A stretch of DNA of 64,000 nt from assembly GCA_965656185.1 (NCBI GenBank), contig CBFHJH010000002.1, positions 248,001 to 312,000 of the forward strand, read 5' to 3'. Shown one piece after another: positions 8,322-16,144 of the stretch (position 1 is the first letter of the stretch; every line of letters starts with the position of its first letter). Both the position numbers and the translations under genes were made by a program. The notes below the pieces were generated by a model. The model had not been told where the DNA came from and searched no databases. It was given only the letters and a program-made list of their open reading frames with translations. The stretch is from Croceimicrobium sp965656185 (GTDB lineage: Bacteria > Bacteroidota > Bacteroidia > Flavobacteriales > Schleiferiaceae).

Positions 8322-8915
8322 CTAAATGTAGATCAAGCCTTCCTTGGGGTCGCCGTAAGTGCAGTAATCGCCGCAGCGGTAGGAGAGCGCAGACATTAGC
8401 GCCAATAGCGCATCTAGGTGATGCCAAGTGCGAATGTCATTTACGTTGAAACGTAAGGGTTCTTTGATGCATTCTTTAAGGTGTAAACTGCATTCGCGCA
8501 GGGCACTTTTAGAAGATTTGTAACCGAATCGCTTTAATTCAAATCGATTGGCCATCATGCGAGGATAGGTCTCTTTGATCTCTATATCCTGCGTTTCCAA
8601 ATGATCTTTGAGTTCCATGGCCCGCGCCGCTAATCCACCTAAGAACATCGGCGACATCGCTCGAGTTTCCATATCCGCTTTGCGGAAGTGGTAGTTATCG
8701 AATCCGCTTAAACCTTTATAAACCCCGGGTAAACTCATTGGGGCGTCTAAGAAGACCAAGCTCGGTTTAAAGTGTTCGGCAGCATTGTGAATGAATTCAT
8801 CGGCATTCACCTTCGATTCCGCTTCCAAGAAGAAAATATTGTTCTCCTGAAAGATCGCAATCACCGTGTTGCCGGATAATTTACTACCGTAATCTATGCC
8901 AAAAAGAATATCCAT
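8322..8915 (-). CDS. DUF429 domain-containing protein (predicted RNase H-fold nuclease)
   Basis: A 197-residue protein starting with LFGIDYGSKLSGNTVIAIF, the first strand and acidic residue of an RNase H/actin-like fold. A second acidic position follows in LVFLDAPMSLP and a third in HHLDALLALMSAL. This layout matches DUF429, a family predicted to be nuclease-like. It lies 1 base upstream of the photolyase gene and 7 bases downstream of the SRPBCC gene, so it is part of the operon. A role in DNA damage processing is a guess from the neighbours. Confidence 0.78.
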   Translation of the reverse strand: MDILFGIDYGSKLSGNTVIAIFQENNIFFLEAESKVNADEFIHNAAEHFKPSLVFLDAPMSLPGVYKGLSGFDNYHFRKADMETRAMSPMFLGGLAARAMELKDHLETQDIEIKETYPRMMANRFELKRFGYKSSKSALRECSLHLKECIKEPLRFNVNDIRTWHHLDALLALMSALSYRCGDYCTYGDPKEGLIYI

Positions 8916-8922
8916 TCTTTCT

Positions 8923-9369
8923 TTAGAAAATTTGATTCACGATTTCTTCGCGGTACTTGAAAATTTCTTGAACACGCTTTTTAACCAAAATGGGATGAAA
9001 AAGTTGACCAATAAAGCCAAGCGGTACCTTGTAGTCGACAATGTCGTGAATCTCGGTGCCCCCGTCTTTTTCTCTGAAAAAATGCTGGTGATGCCAAATC
9101 GAAAAGGGGCCTTCGATCATATCGTCGGTGAAGTACTGCTTTTCTTTCACCGCGTTGATCTTACTGGTCCAGGGAAGCGAAATACCCATTAAAGGGGCCA
9201 CCTGATACGAAATGACCATGCCCGGATACATTCGTTCTGGTAAATCGGTCTTGATCCGCATCTTCATCTCGGGCGGCGTAAGCTTCAAAAGGTTTCGAGG
9301 ATCGGAAAAAAAAGACCAGGTAGTATCCAAGTCTGCATCGATCCATTGTTTAGCTTCTATCCTGTTCAT
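8923..9369 (-). CDS. SRPBCC family (START-like) ligand-binding protein
   Basis: A 148-residue protein with the helix-grip layout of the polyketide cyclase/SRPBCC family. The first strand and helix carry the usual W-S-F-F-S-D-P-R-N-L pattern, the middle has a proline/methionine-rich loop, and the end has a long helix (HPILVKKRVQEIFKYREEIV). Such proteins bind hydrophobic ligands in a deep cavity. Genes of this family often sit beside photolyase genes in Bacteroidota. It is the first gene of the four-gene operon. No strong -7 box is obvious upstream. Confidence 0.82.
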   Translation of the reverse strand: MNRIEAKQWIDADLDTTWSFFSDPRNLLKLTPPEMKMRIKTDLPERMYPGMVISYQVAPLMGISLPWTSKINAVKEKQYFTDDMIEGPFSIWHHQHFFREKDGGTEIHDIVDYKVPLGFIGQLFHPILVKKRVQEIFKYREEIVNQIF

Positions 9370-9405
9370 CTATACCAACTAACGCGGCAAAGTCCATTTG
9401 GTTTC

Positions 9406-9442
9406 AAAAAAAAATCCCGACACCATTCAAATAGTGCCAGGA
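9406..9442 (-). terminator. Probable terminator of the universal stress protein gene
   Basis: An imperfect 13-bp stem (9415-9427 with 9430-9442, three mismatches). On the minus strand it is followed by nine T residues (9414-9406). It lies 25 bases beyond the stop codon at 9468 and before the SRPBCC operon. Confidence 0.55.
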
Positions 9443-9467
9443 TCAATTTTTTATTAGGATCTTATAC

Positions 9468-10349
9468 TTAGAAAGACTCCCAAATAGCGTCGTACTTCAC
9501 TTTCTTAGGGGTAATACACATTACCGGAATTTCGGAATGATAAATTACCGATTGAACTTCATTGCCCAAGAACAGGTCGCTAATGCTATCGGTGCCATCG
9601 TCTTCGATGATAACCACCAGGTCGCCCTCATGCTCATAAGCATAGTTAAGGATATTTCGTACTACACCGCGGCGCTTGGGGTTTTCGATAATTTTATGTT
9701 CGCATTCTACCCCGTGGTCTCGAATGAATTTTTCTACCTGGTTTACGTGGCCACGCAGGATTTTCAAATTGGTTTCATCCTCTTTCACCGCTACCACGTT
9801 CACCTTAGCGCCAAAGAGACGAGCGTACTCCAAGGTGGGTCCTACCTTCTCCTTACTATGGCGATCCATTAATAAGGGGAAAATGATCGTTTTTACTTTA
9901 TCGATCATGCGCACCCCTTTAATGGTTACTACCGGAGGCTTAACCAAAGTAACCGTGCGGAAGGCATTGGAACCAATTAAACGTGTTTTGATATTTTGAG
10001 GCTTACCATTGGTACCCATCACTACCAAATTGGCATCGATAAGATTGCTTACGCGAGCGATCTCTTCGTAAACTACTCCTTCGGCGATCATAGTGGTGAA
10101 AGGAATTCCAGTTTCCTTTTCGTATTTGTCGCTAAGCTCCTTGAGCTTATCACTTACTTTTTCGCGGAGCTCTTCTTTATTGCTAGAAGAAGAAAACATT
10201 TTAGAAAACAAACCACCTTCTTCAATTACCGACAATAGGGTAATGGAGGCGTTTTCGGTCGCTTTAGCAAAGATCAAGGATTGGTCAAGGGCATTCATGG
10301 ATTGTTCAGAAAATCCAACTGGCACTAAAATTTTAAAGGAATCAGCCAT
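9468..10349 (-). CDS. Tandem universal stress protein (two Usp domains)
   Basis: A 293-residue cytoplasmic protein of two UspA folds, residues about 1-145 and 150-293. The first domain ends with VVMGTNGKPQNIKTRLIGSNAF, close to the ATP-binding G-x2-G-x9-G-S/T motif, which suggests nucleotide binding. The second ends in DLFLGNEVQSVIYHSEIPVM, where the glycine-rich loop is less well kept. The protein probably responds to stress or starvation. It is monocistronic: a -7 box is at 10370-10377 and a likely terminator follows. Confidence 0.88.
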   Translation of the reverse strand: MADSFKILVPVGFSEQSMNALDQSLIFAKATENASITLLSVIEEGGLFSKMFSSSSNKEELREKVSDKLKELSDKYEKETGIPFTTMIAEGVVYEEIARVSNLIDANLVVMGTNGKPQNIKTRLIGSNAFRTVTLVKPPVVTIKGVRMIDKVKTIIFPLLMDRHSKEKVGPTLEYARLFGAKVNVVAVKEDETNLKILRGHVNQVEKFIRDHGVECEHKIIENPKRRGVVRNILNYAYEHEGDLVVIIEDDGTDSISDLFLGNEVQSVIYHSEIPVMCITPKKVKYDAIWESF

Positions 10350-10369
10350 ATTTATTTTTTCTTTGGAGC

Positions 10370-10377
10370 CAAATTTA
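10370..10377 (-). promoter_or_regulatory. -7 box TAAATTTG for the universal stress protein gene
   Basis: A perfect TAnnTTTG on the minus strand, 20 bases before the ATG at 10349. No matching TTTG is seen 19 bases upstream. Confidence 0.5.
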
Positions 10378-10398
10378 ATTAATCCCCGCGGTTAGCTC

Positions 10399-11244
10399 AT
10401 GCAGTCATCAGAAATTATCCTCAATCCAGACGGAAGTATTTACCACCTTCAGCTAAAAAACGGGGAAATTCCCACTAAGGTAATTACGGTAGGGGACCCG
10501 CAAAGGTTGGAGCTCTTTAAACCTTATCTCGATCAGATCTTTTTTGAGCGCAGCAGCCGGGAGTTTAGCTCGCTACGTGCCAGGGTAGGTAAAACGGAGG
10601 TCCTCTTGATTTCTACCGGCATTGGTACCGATAATATCGACATTGTATTCAATGAATTGCATTTGGCACAGGCTTGGGACTTAGCTAAGCGCGAAACTTT
10701 GCCCGAAAGGCCAGAGCCGATCGAACTATTGCGTTTGGGCACTAGTGGCGCTTTGCAGGATGATATCCCTCTAGATAGCATTCTAGCTTCCGAAGCAGCC
10801 TTGGGTTTTGATGGCCTGATGCACTTTTACGAATGGTCTGGGGACTCGGCGAAAATCCCGGGTTTGGAAGATTTGCCCGCGCCGTATATCGCTTTCGCGG
10901 AAGCGAATACCTTGAAAAAATACCGCTCCTTGTACAGTTACAGCGGACTTACCCTAACTGCCAACGGTTTTTACGGTCCACAGGGGCGATCGATCGCCTT
11001 ACCGGCCAAACCGAAACGCTTCCTAGAAACGATGCAGTCTTTTCAATACCAAGGCTTACGTGTAACTAATTTAGAGATGGAAACCGCCGGGATCTATGGC
11101 CTAGGGGGTGCATTGGGCATGCAATGCCTTTCGCTATCGGCCATTTTGGCCAACCGCATGCGGGGTACCTTTAGCAAAAACCCCGCGGCAGTTGTAGATA
11201 AACTGATCCGCGGGGCTTTAGATATTCTTAGTGATTCGAATTAA
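10399..11244 (+). CDS. Nucleoside phosphorylase (uridine phosphorylase-like)
   Basis: A 281-residue enzyme of the PNP/UDP superfamily. The phosphate-binding loop VITVGDPQRLELF is near the N-terminus, a second glycine-rich motif VLLISTGIGTDNIDIV follows, and the substrate pocket signature NLEMETAGIYGLGGALG is near the C-terminus (M-E-T/S contacts the ribose). It cleaves nucleosides with phosphate for base salvage. The base preference (uridine or another) is not certain. The gene is convergent with rny, with a 4-base overlap of the 3' ends. Confidence 0.88.
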   Translation: MQSSEIILNPDGSIYHLQLKNGEIPTKVITVGDPQRLELFKPYLDQIFFERSSREFSSLRARVGKTEVLLISTGIGTDNIDIVFNELHLAQAWDLAKRETLPERPEPIELLRLGTSGALQDDIPLDSILASEAALGFDGLMHFYEWSGDSAKIPGLEDLPAPYIAFAEANTLKKYRSLYSYSGLTLTANGFYGPQGRSIALPAKPKRFLETMQSFQYQGLRVTNLEMETAGIYGLGGALGMQCLSLSAILANRMRGTFSKNPAAVVDKLIRGALDILSDSN

Positions 11245-12779
11245 CGGGCCACGTTAACGGCACGGGTTTCGCGGATCACGGTAATTTTAACCTGACCGGG
11301 ATAGGTCATTTCATTCTGAATTTTCTGGGAAATATCGAAGCTGATCTTCGCCGCATCGGCATCGCTTACTTTGTCGCAGTCTACCATTACCCGCAGCTCA
11401 CGTCCCGCTTGTACGGCATAGGCTTGGTTAACGCCGTTTTGCGAAAGGGCCAATTGCTCAAGATCCTTCAATCGTTGCATATAGCTCTCGGCGATCTGAC
11501 GACGTGCGCCAGGACGCGCACCTGAGATACCATCGCATACCTGTACGATCGGTGAGGTCAGACTGGTCATTTCGATTTCGTCGTGGTGGGCTCCAATCGC
11601 ATTACATACTTCCGGTTTTTCACCGTGTTTCTCGGCCATCTTCATGCCCAAGATCGCATGCGGTAATTCACTTTCTTCGCTGGGCACTTTGCCAATATCG
11701 TGCAGTAATCCGGCGCGCTTAGCGATCTTCGGGTTTAAGCCAAGCTCGGCCGCCATGATGCCACAGAGGTTGGCCACTTCACGGGAGTGTTGTAAAAGGT
11801 TTTGTCCGTAAGAAGAGCGGTATTTCATGCGACCTACCATGCGCACTAACTCGGGGTGTAAACCGTGCACGCCGAGGTCGATCGTGGTGCGTTTACCCAC
11901 TTCAAAGATCTCTTCTTCGATTTGTTTCTTGGTCTTAGCGCATACTTCCTCGATACGCGCTGGGTGGATCCTACCGTCGGTTACCAACTTGTGAAGACTC
12001 AAACGGGCGATCTCCCGACGTACCGGATCGAAGCAGGATAGAATGATCGCTTCAGGGGTATCGTCTACGATGATCTCCACCCCGGTAGCGGCTTCTAGGG
12101 CGCGGATATTACGACCTTCACGACCGATAATGCGTCCTTTTACATCGTCGTTCTCAATATTGAAAACCGATACTGAATTCTCTACGGCCTGCTCGGTAGC
12201 CACGCGCTGGATGCTCTGGATTACCACTTTACGAGCTTCTTGCGCCGCGGTAAGCTTCGCCTCCTCCATGGTGGTTTGGATGTAGGCTGCTGCATCGGTT
12301 TTGGCTTCGCTTTTAAGCGCCTCCAACAATTGGTTTTTAGCTTCCTCCGGACTTAATCCAGAAATAACCTCCAATTGCTCCACTTGCGTGCGATGCATTT
12401 TTTCCAATTCTTTTTGCAGGCGCTCATTGGCCTCCAATTTATTGCTCAATTCTTCCTTGAGCTTCTGATTGGCTTTGTAGTCTTTCTTGTTGTTTTCGGA
12501 ATGCTCACGAGCCTTTTGCTCCCGTTCCTTTACATTATTGAAGCGATCATTTAGTTTGCCTTCGCGCTTGTTGATCACTTTCTCATGTTCGGCTTTAAGC
12601 TCCAAGAATTTTTCCTTGGCTTGAAGGATCTTTTCCTTCTTAATGCTCTCGCCTTCTTTCTTCGCCTCTTCGATCAAAGTATTGGCCTTCTTTTTTAAGG
12701 CACTTTGATTGATGAGCCATGCTAGGGCAAAACCTAGCGCCAGGGCTACGGCCCCCACAATAATTGTTATTGTTTCCAT
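11241..12779 (-). CDS. rny: Ribonuclease Y
   Basis: A membrane-anchored endoribonuclease of 512 residues, started at the ATG at 12779. A further in-frame extension would run into the 6S RNA gene. Residues 1-24 are a single transmembrane anchor. A long charged coiled coil spans about 30-140, a KH RNA-binding domain lies near 200-265 (GRIIGREGRNIRALEAATGVE), and the HD metal-phosphohydrolase domain contains H360-D361 (LLHDIGKVPSEE). It starts bulk mRNA decay at the membrane. It follows zapA and the 6S RNA gene on the same strand. Confidence 0.96.
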   Translation of the reverse strand: METITIIVGAVALALGFALAWLINQSALKKKANTLIEEAKKEGESIKKEKILQAKEKFLELKAEHEKVINKREGKLNDRFNNVKEREQKAREHSENNKKDYKANQKLKEELSNKLEANERLQKELEKMHRTQVEQLEVISGLSPEEAKNQLLEALKSEAKTDAAAYIQTTMEEAKLTAAQEARKVVIQSIQRVATEQAVENSVSVFNIENDDVKGRIIGREGRNIRALEAATGVEIIVDDTPEAIILSCFDPVRREIARLSLHKLVTDGRIHPARIEEVCAKTKKQIEEEIFEVGKRTTIDLGVHGLHPELVRMVGRMKYRSSYGQNLLQHSREVANLCGIMAAELGLNPKIAKRAGLLHDIGKVPSEESELPHAILGMKMAEKHGEKPEVCNAIGAHHDEIEMTSLTSPIVQVCDGISGARPGARRQIAESYMQRLKDLEQLALSQNGVNQAYAVQAGRELRVMVDCDKVSDADAAKISFDISQKIQNEMTYPGQVKITVIRETRAVNVAR

Positions 12780-12792
12780 TTTAATTTGGCAT

Positions 12793-12960
12793 AAAAAAAC
12801 CCGCACCCTTTTCGTGTTTCGTCTAAACTCCGTTTAGACAGGATCGGAGTCCACCAGGAAATTTCGACCTTCCACTCTAAGGAGGCGTGGTCTAGAAATC
12901 CTGAGCTAAACTCCTATTAGTATTAGTGTTGAGTTTAGCAAATACAGGAAAGGATGCGGG
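12793..12960 (-). ncRNA. ssrS: 6S RNA (SsrS)-like structured RNA between zapA and rny
   Basis: The 200-base gap between zapA and rny folds, on the minus strand, as one long rod. A closing helix of 14 pairs with one mismatch joins 12947-12960 to 12800-12813 and is followed by seven T residues (12799-12793), so the RNA carries its own terminator. Inside are a 9-bp hairpin (12905-12913 with 12931-12939) and an 8-bp hairpin with a 3-base loop (12821-12828 with 12832-12839), separated by a large weakly paired middle. Length about 168 bases, closing helix, open centre and position next to zapA all fit 6S RNA, which binds RNA polymerase in stationary phase. A TAATTTTT box at 12962-12969 would start transcription at the first base of the helix. 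A covariance-model search would settle the family. Confidence 0.75.
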
Positions 12961-12983
12961 AAAAAATTATATAAAGAACGATC

Positions 12984-13274
12984 TCAGCCGATAGCTTGCT
13001 TTAACTTAGCCTCTAACTCCTCTAATTTACCTCCAACCTTGGCGCCGTCTACCAAATTGTTGCTTTGGATCTTTTCCAAACGCGAGGCCAATTGCAATGC
13101 GCACATGGCCAAGAGATCTTGCTTGTCGCGAACGGCATAGCCGTCCTCGTATTTCCGTAAGATCCCTTCAATACTTTTGGCAGCCTTGCGGATATTCTCC
13201 TCTTCATCTCTGCGGATGGTGAGAGGGTAGACCCGGTCGGCCAGGGATATTTTTATTTTTAAGAGGTCTGACAT
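12984..13274 (-). CDS. zapA: Cell division protein ZapA
   Basis: A 96-residue protein of the usual ZapA length. The N-terminal half has the family strand-helix pattern (KIKISLADRVYPLTIRRDEE, then a helix ENIRKAAKSIEGIL) and the C-terminal half is a coiled coil (LASRLEKIQ; LEELEAKLKQAI). ZapA cross-links FtsZ filaments at midcell. It lies 16 bases after a small coiled-coil gene, and its stop codon lies 24 bases before the 6S RNA. The arrangement zapA-6S RNA is also known in proteobacteria. Confidence 0.9.
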   Translation of the reverse strand: MSDLLKIKISLADRVYPLTIRRDEEENIRKAAKSIEGILRKYEDGYAVRDKQDLLAMCALQLASRLEKIQSNNLVDGAKVGGKLEELEAKLKQAIG

Positions 13275-13290
13275 AATTAGCGGTCAGAAA

Positions 13291-13581
13291 CTATTCGTTT
13301 AATAAAGCTATACAGCGGTCAATTTCCCGCATTAAAGAACCCAACTTCGCTTTAGCGGCTTTGGCTTCCTGAGGATCATTAGCTAATCCTCTCGCCAAAC
13401 GCATGCGCTCCAATTGCGTCTTTAAACTCTGAACTTCGGCATCTCTTTCCTGCAGTTTCAGTTGCATCGCCGCCAACTCATCCTTAGTATTTTGACTTTG
13501 ATCCTTTAAGACCAAGTGCTCGCTAACCAATTGATTGACTAGTATTTCCAAGCCCTTGATTTGAGACTCCAGTGATTTCAT
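13291..13581 (-). CDS. Small coiled-coil protein upstream of zapA
   Basis: A 96-residue protein that is almost entirely predicted coiled coil (residues about 1-65, leucine every 3-4 positions, e.g. LKLQERDAEVQSLKTQLERM), with a short helical tail (GSLMREIDRCIALLNE). The ATG at 13581 is chosen over an upstream in-frame TTG because it is the first ATG and keeps the heptads intact. It sits directly before zapA in the same operon. By size and context it could be a ZapB-like division partner, but sequence similarity to ZapB is not claimed. Confidence 0.7.
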   Translation of the reverse strand: MKSLESQIKGLEILVNQLVSEHLVLKDQSQNTKDELAAMQLKLQERDAEVQSLKTQLERMRLARGLANDPQEAKAAKAKLGSLMREIDRCIALLNE

Positions 13582-13683
13582 TGCATTCGAAGCTCTAAAC
13601 CTCAAAGGTACTAAGCCTAATCAGATTTCCAATAGATTTTTTTGGGCGCCCTTATTGCAGTAGGTCAGCTAATTGCCAATTAT

Positions 13684-13691
13684 TACTTTTG
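13684..13691 (+). promoter_or_regulatory. -7 box TACTTTTG for the M23 peptidase gene
   Basis: A perfect TAnnTTTG, 20 bases before the chosen ATG at 13712. Its presence argues that the in-frame codons before 13712 are untranslated leader. Confidence 0.5.
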
Positions 13692-13711
13692 ATTTTTCCC
13701 AAAAACAGTTC

Positions 13712-15469
13712 ATGAAACAGCTTGCCATCTTCCTATTTCTAGTGCTCCAATGCTCTCTAAGCGCTCAAAATTATCCGCAAGACTACTTTCGTCCACCTTT
13801 GGGAATCGAGCTTATTTCTTCGGGTACCTTCGGCGAATTAAGGGGAAATCACTTCCACTCGGGTCTGGATATCAAAACTCAGGGTCGCAAAGGCCTAAAG
13901 GTGTATGCGGTGGCCGATGCGCACATTAGCCGCATTAAGGTTTCACCTTATGGCTTTGGAAAGGCGCTTTACTTGCGTCACCCCAATGGGTATACCAGCG
14001 TTTATGCGCACTTACAGAAATTCTCACCCGAAATCGAAGAATATGTCATTGCTGAAATGAAGCGTAAACGCAGCAACGCAGTAGACCTTTTTCCTCCGGC
14101 CGATCTATTTAAATTGGACAAGGGAGCGGTAATTGCCTATTCCGGTAATAGCGGCGGATCGGGTGGTCCGCATTTGCATTTTGAAATTAGGGATACCCGC
14201 ACCGAAAAGATCATTAATCCGCTATTATTCGGTTTTGAGGTAGCCGATCATCGCCATCCCGAACTTAAAGACCTACAAGTCTATTATTTCGAGGATGAGG
14301 TTTCGGTGGGGCAGCGCGAGTATCGTCTTTTAGAGCAAGGTGATGGCCATTACCTCCTTAGCGGTGAAGGACGTGTTAGTGCTACCGATCCGGTGAGCTT
14401 TGGCCTTTATGCGATCGATCGTCAGGACCGCGCCAATAACCGCAACGGTATTTACAGCCTGAAACTCTTCGTGAATGAAGCACTCCATTATCATTACGAG
14501 ATGGAAACTTTTGCCTTTTCCGAAACGCGCTACATAAATGCTCATATCGATTATGCTTTAAAGGCTTGTTGCCGAAAGACCTTGCACCGTTTGCACCGAT
14601 TACCTGGCAATAAATTAAGTCTCTACCGCAATAATAAGGTTGGCGAACCTTTAGCCTTCGATCGAGATACGGTAGTAGATATTCGCATCGAAGCAGCCGA
14701 TCTGGCCGGAAACATCAGTAGCTTAAAATTCGAATTGGATTACCACTATCAACCTGCGCTTAAGAATCGCATCGATCCAGAAAAGGCCAAGTCTACCGAA
14801 GTATTTACCAAATTACCGACCGATTGGCCTAAGATGGAAACTGTGAATTGGCAAAAGCCCTTAGAGATAAAGGACCTCAGACATCGGGTGACCATTCCCG
14901 CTGGAGCTTTTTATCAAGACTTGATCCTAGAACGCAGTCAGAAGCCCGCCTGTAGCGATTGTTTTTCTTCTACCTTGAGCTTGGGTACCGAATCGGTTCC
15001 CGTACATCGCTATTATGACTTAGCCCTTAAAGTAGATTATCTACCAGCCGGTTTAGATCCACAAAAATTATTCATCGCCTCTTTTAAGGATGGGCGTTAT
15101 TTGGATTATGAAGGCGGTACTTACGCCGATGGTTGGGTTTACAGTCGCACCAGACAGTTGGGAGACTTTTCGGTAATGGCCGATTCGGTGGCTCCTACCA
15201 TTCGCGCAATAAACTTTAAAGATGGAGCTACTATTAGCGGTAGTAAAAACTTACAAATTCGGGTACGCGATAATTATTCTGGTATCGAGAAGTACAATGC
15301 CTGGCTCGATGGCGAGTGGCTGCCAATATATTACGATGCTAAAACCGCGCGTTTACTTCTAGACACTCAATATTGGCCCGCTGGCAATTCTAAACAAGAG
15401 CTCATCTTAAAGGTTGAAGATGATAAAGGCAATGAAAGCGCGGCTAAATGGTCTCTTTTTAGACCTTAG
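13712..15469 (+). CDS. M23 family metallopeptidase (LytM-like), multidomain
   Basis: A 585-residue secreted protein, started at the ATG at 13712, which begins a clean signal peptide (residues 1-19, ending LSAQ). The M23 domain spans about 35-190. It has the zinc ligand motif HSGLD (H49, D53) and the catalytic/zinc HLHFE, so it should be an active endopeptidase cutting peptidoglycan cross-bridges. Residues 200-585 are beta-rich and lack a recognised name, with an Ig-like stretch (MADSVAPTIRAINFKDG) resembling those of surface proteins. A carboxypeptidase-regulatory-like gene and a TonB receptor follow on the same strand. Confidence 0.9.
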   Translation: MKQLAIFLFLVLQCSLSAQNYPQDYFRPPLGIELISSGTFGELRGNHFHSGLDIKTQGRKGLKVYAVADAHISRIKVSPYGFGKALYLRHPNGYTSVYAHLQKFSPEIEEYVIAEMKRKRSNAVDLFPPADLFKLDKGAVIAYSGNSGGSGGPHLHFEIRDTRTEKIINPLLFGFEVADHRHPELKDLQVYYFEDEVSVGQREYRLLEQGDGHYLLSGEGRVSATDPVSFGLYAIDRQDRANNRNGIYSLKLFVNEALHYHYEMETFAFSETRYINAHIDYALKACCRKTLHRLHRLPGNKLSLYRNNKVGEPLAFDRDTVVDIRIEAADLAGNISSLKFELDYHYQPALKNRIDPEKAKSTEVFTKLPTDWPKMETVNWQKPLEIKDLRHRVTIPAGAFYQDLILERSQKPACSDCFSSTLSLGTESVPVHRYYDLALKVDYLPAGLDPQKLFIASFKDGRYLDYEGGTYADGWVYSRTRQLGDFSVMADSVAPTIRAINFKDGATISGSKNLQIRVRDNYSGIEKYNAWLDGEWLPIYYDAKTARLLLDTQYWPAGNSKQELILKVEDDKGNESAAKWSLFRP

Positions 15470-15502
15470 ATGCTATTTTCGCCAATTCATCGTTAGTATG
15501 CT

Positions 15503-16138
15503 ATGATCAAGAAATTATTTGGACTACTTTTTTTCACTTTAAGCTTTTTTGCGCAAGCGCAAGAAGGAGGTAAAGCCGTGCAAATTAGTGGCCTGGTAAT
15601 AACCAATGATAGCATTGCTCGCGCCATTCCGTTTGCCCATGTTTACGTCGGGCAAGGCACGCGAGGCACTATGACCGATGCCGATGGCTTTTTCTCTTTC
15701 GCTGCGAAAGAAGGGGATACCATTCGTTTTAGTTGCATCGGTTTTGGCAAAGAAATATTGGTGGTTCCGGATACCTTGAGCGAAAAGGCTTATTTGGCCC
15801 GCATCGTAATGAAGCGCGATACTACCCTTTTAGAAGAGGTAACCTTATACCCGTGGCCCACCCGCGATCGTTTTAAAGAAGAATTTTTAGCGACCAATAT
15901 CCCTACTACCAAAAATGATATTGCCATGCGCAATTTGGCCATTCAAAGTCTAAAGGATCGCGCAGCTGCCATGGGATATAGTCCGGCCGAAGTGCAGGAC
16001 CTAGCTATACAATTGCAGAATCAAAGTATTTATAACTACGGACGATACCAAGGCTACGGCAACGGAGGGACCGCTATTCTAGGGGCCCTTACTAATCCCT
16101 TTGCCTGGCAAGAATTTTTCCAATCGCTCAAGAACTAA
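15503..16138 (+). CDS. Carboxypeptidase-regulatory-like domain protein
   Basis: A 211-residue exported protein. Residues 1-19 form a signal peptide ending in AQAQ. Residues about 26-105 form a carboxypeptidase-D-regulatory-like domain (FAHVYVGQGTRGTMTDADGFFSF), followed by a strand leading to LLEEVTLYPWP, the same linker that precedes the plug in TonB receptors. The rest is helical with a glycine/tyrosine-rich patch near 175-195. It looks like a receptor N-terminal module without a barrel, and it lies 6 bases before a full TonB receptor. Both are probably in one operon with the M23 peptidase. Confidence 0.82.
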   Translation: MIKKLFGLLFFTLSFFAQAQEGGKAVQISGLVITNDSIARAIPFAHVYVGQGTRGTMTDADGFFSFAAKEGDTIRFSCIGFGKEILVVPDTLSEKAYLARIVMKRDTTLLEEVTLYPWPTRDRFKEEFLATNIPTTKNDIAMRNLAIQSLKDRAAAMGYSPAEVQDLAIQLQNQSIYNYGRYQGYGNGGTAILGALTNPFAWQEFFQSLKN

Positions 16139-16144
16139 TCGCCG

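Noticed and set aside
12780..12806. Upstream in-frame extension of ribonuclease Y
   Set aside because: These codons lie in the 6S-like RNA terminator and closing helix; the transmembrane anchor starts cleanly at the ATG at 12779.
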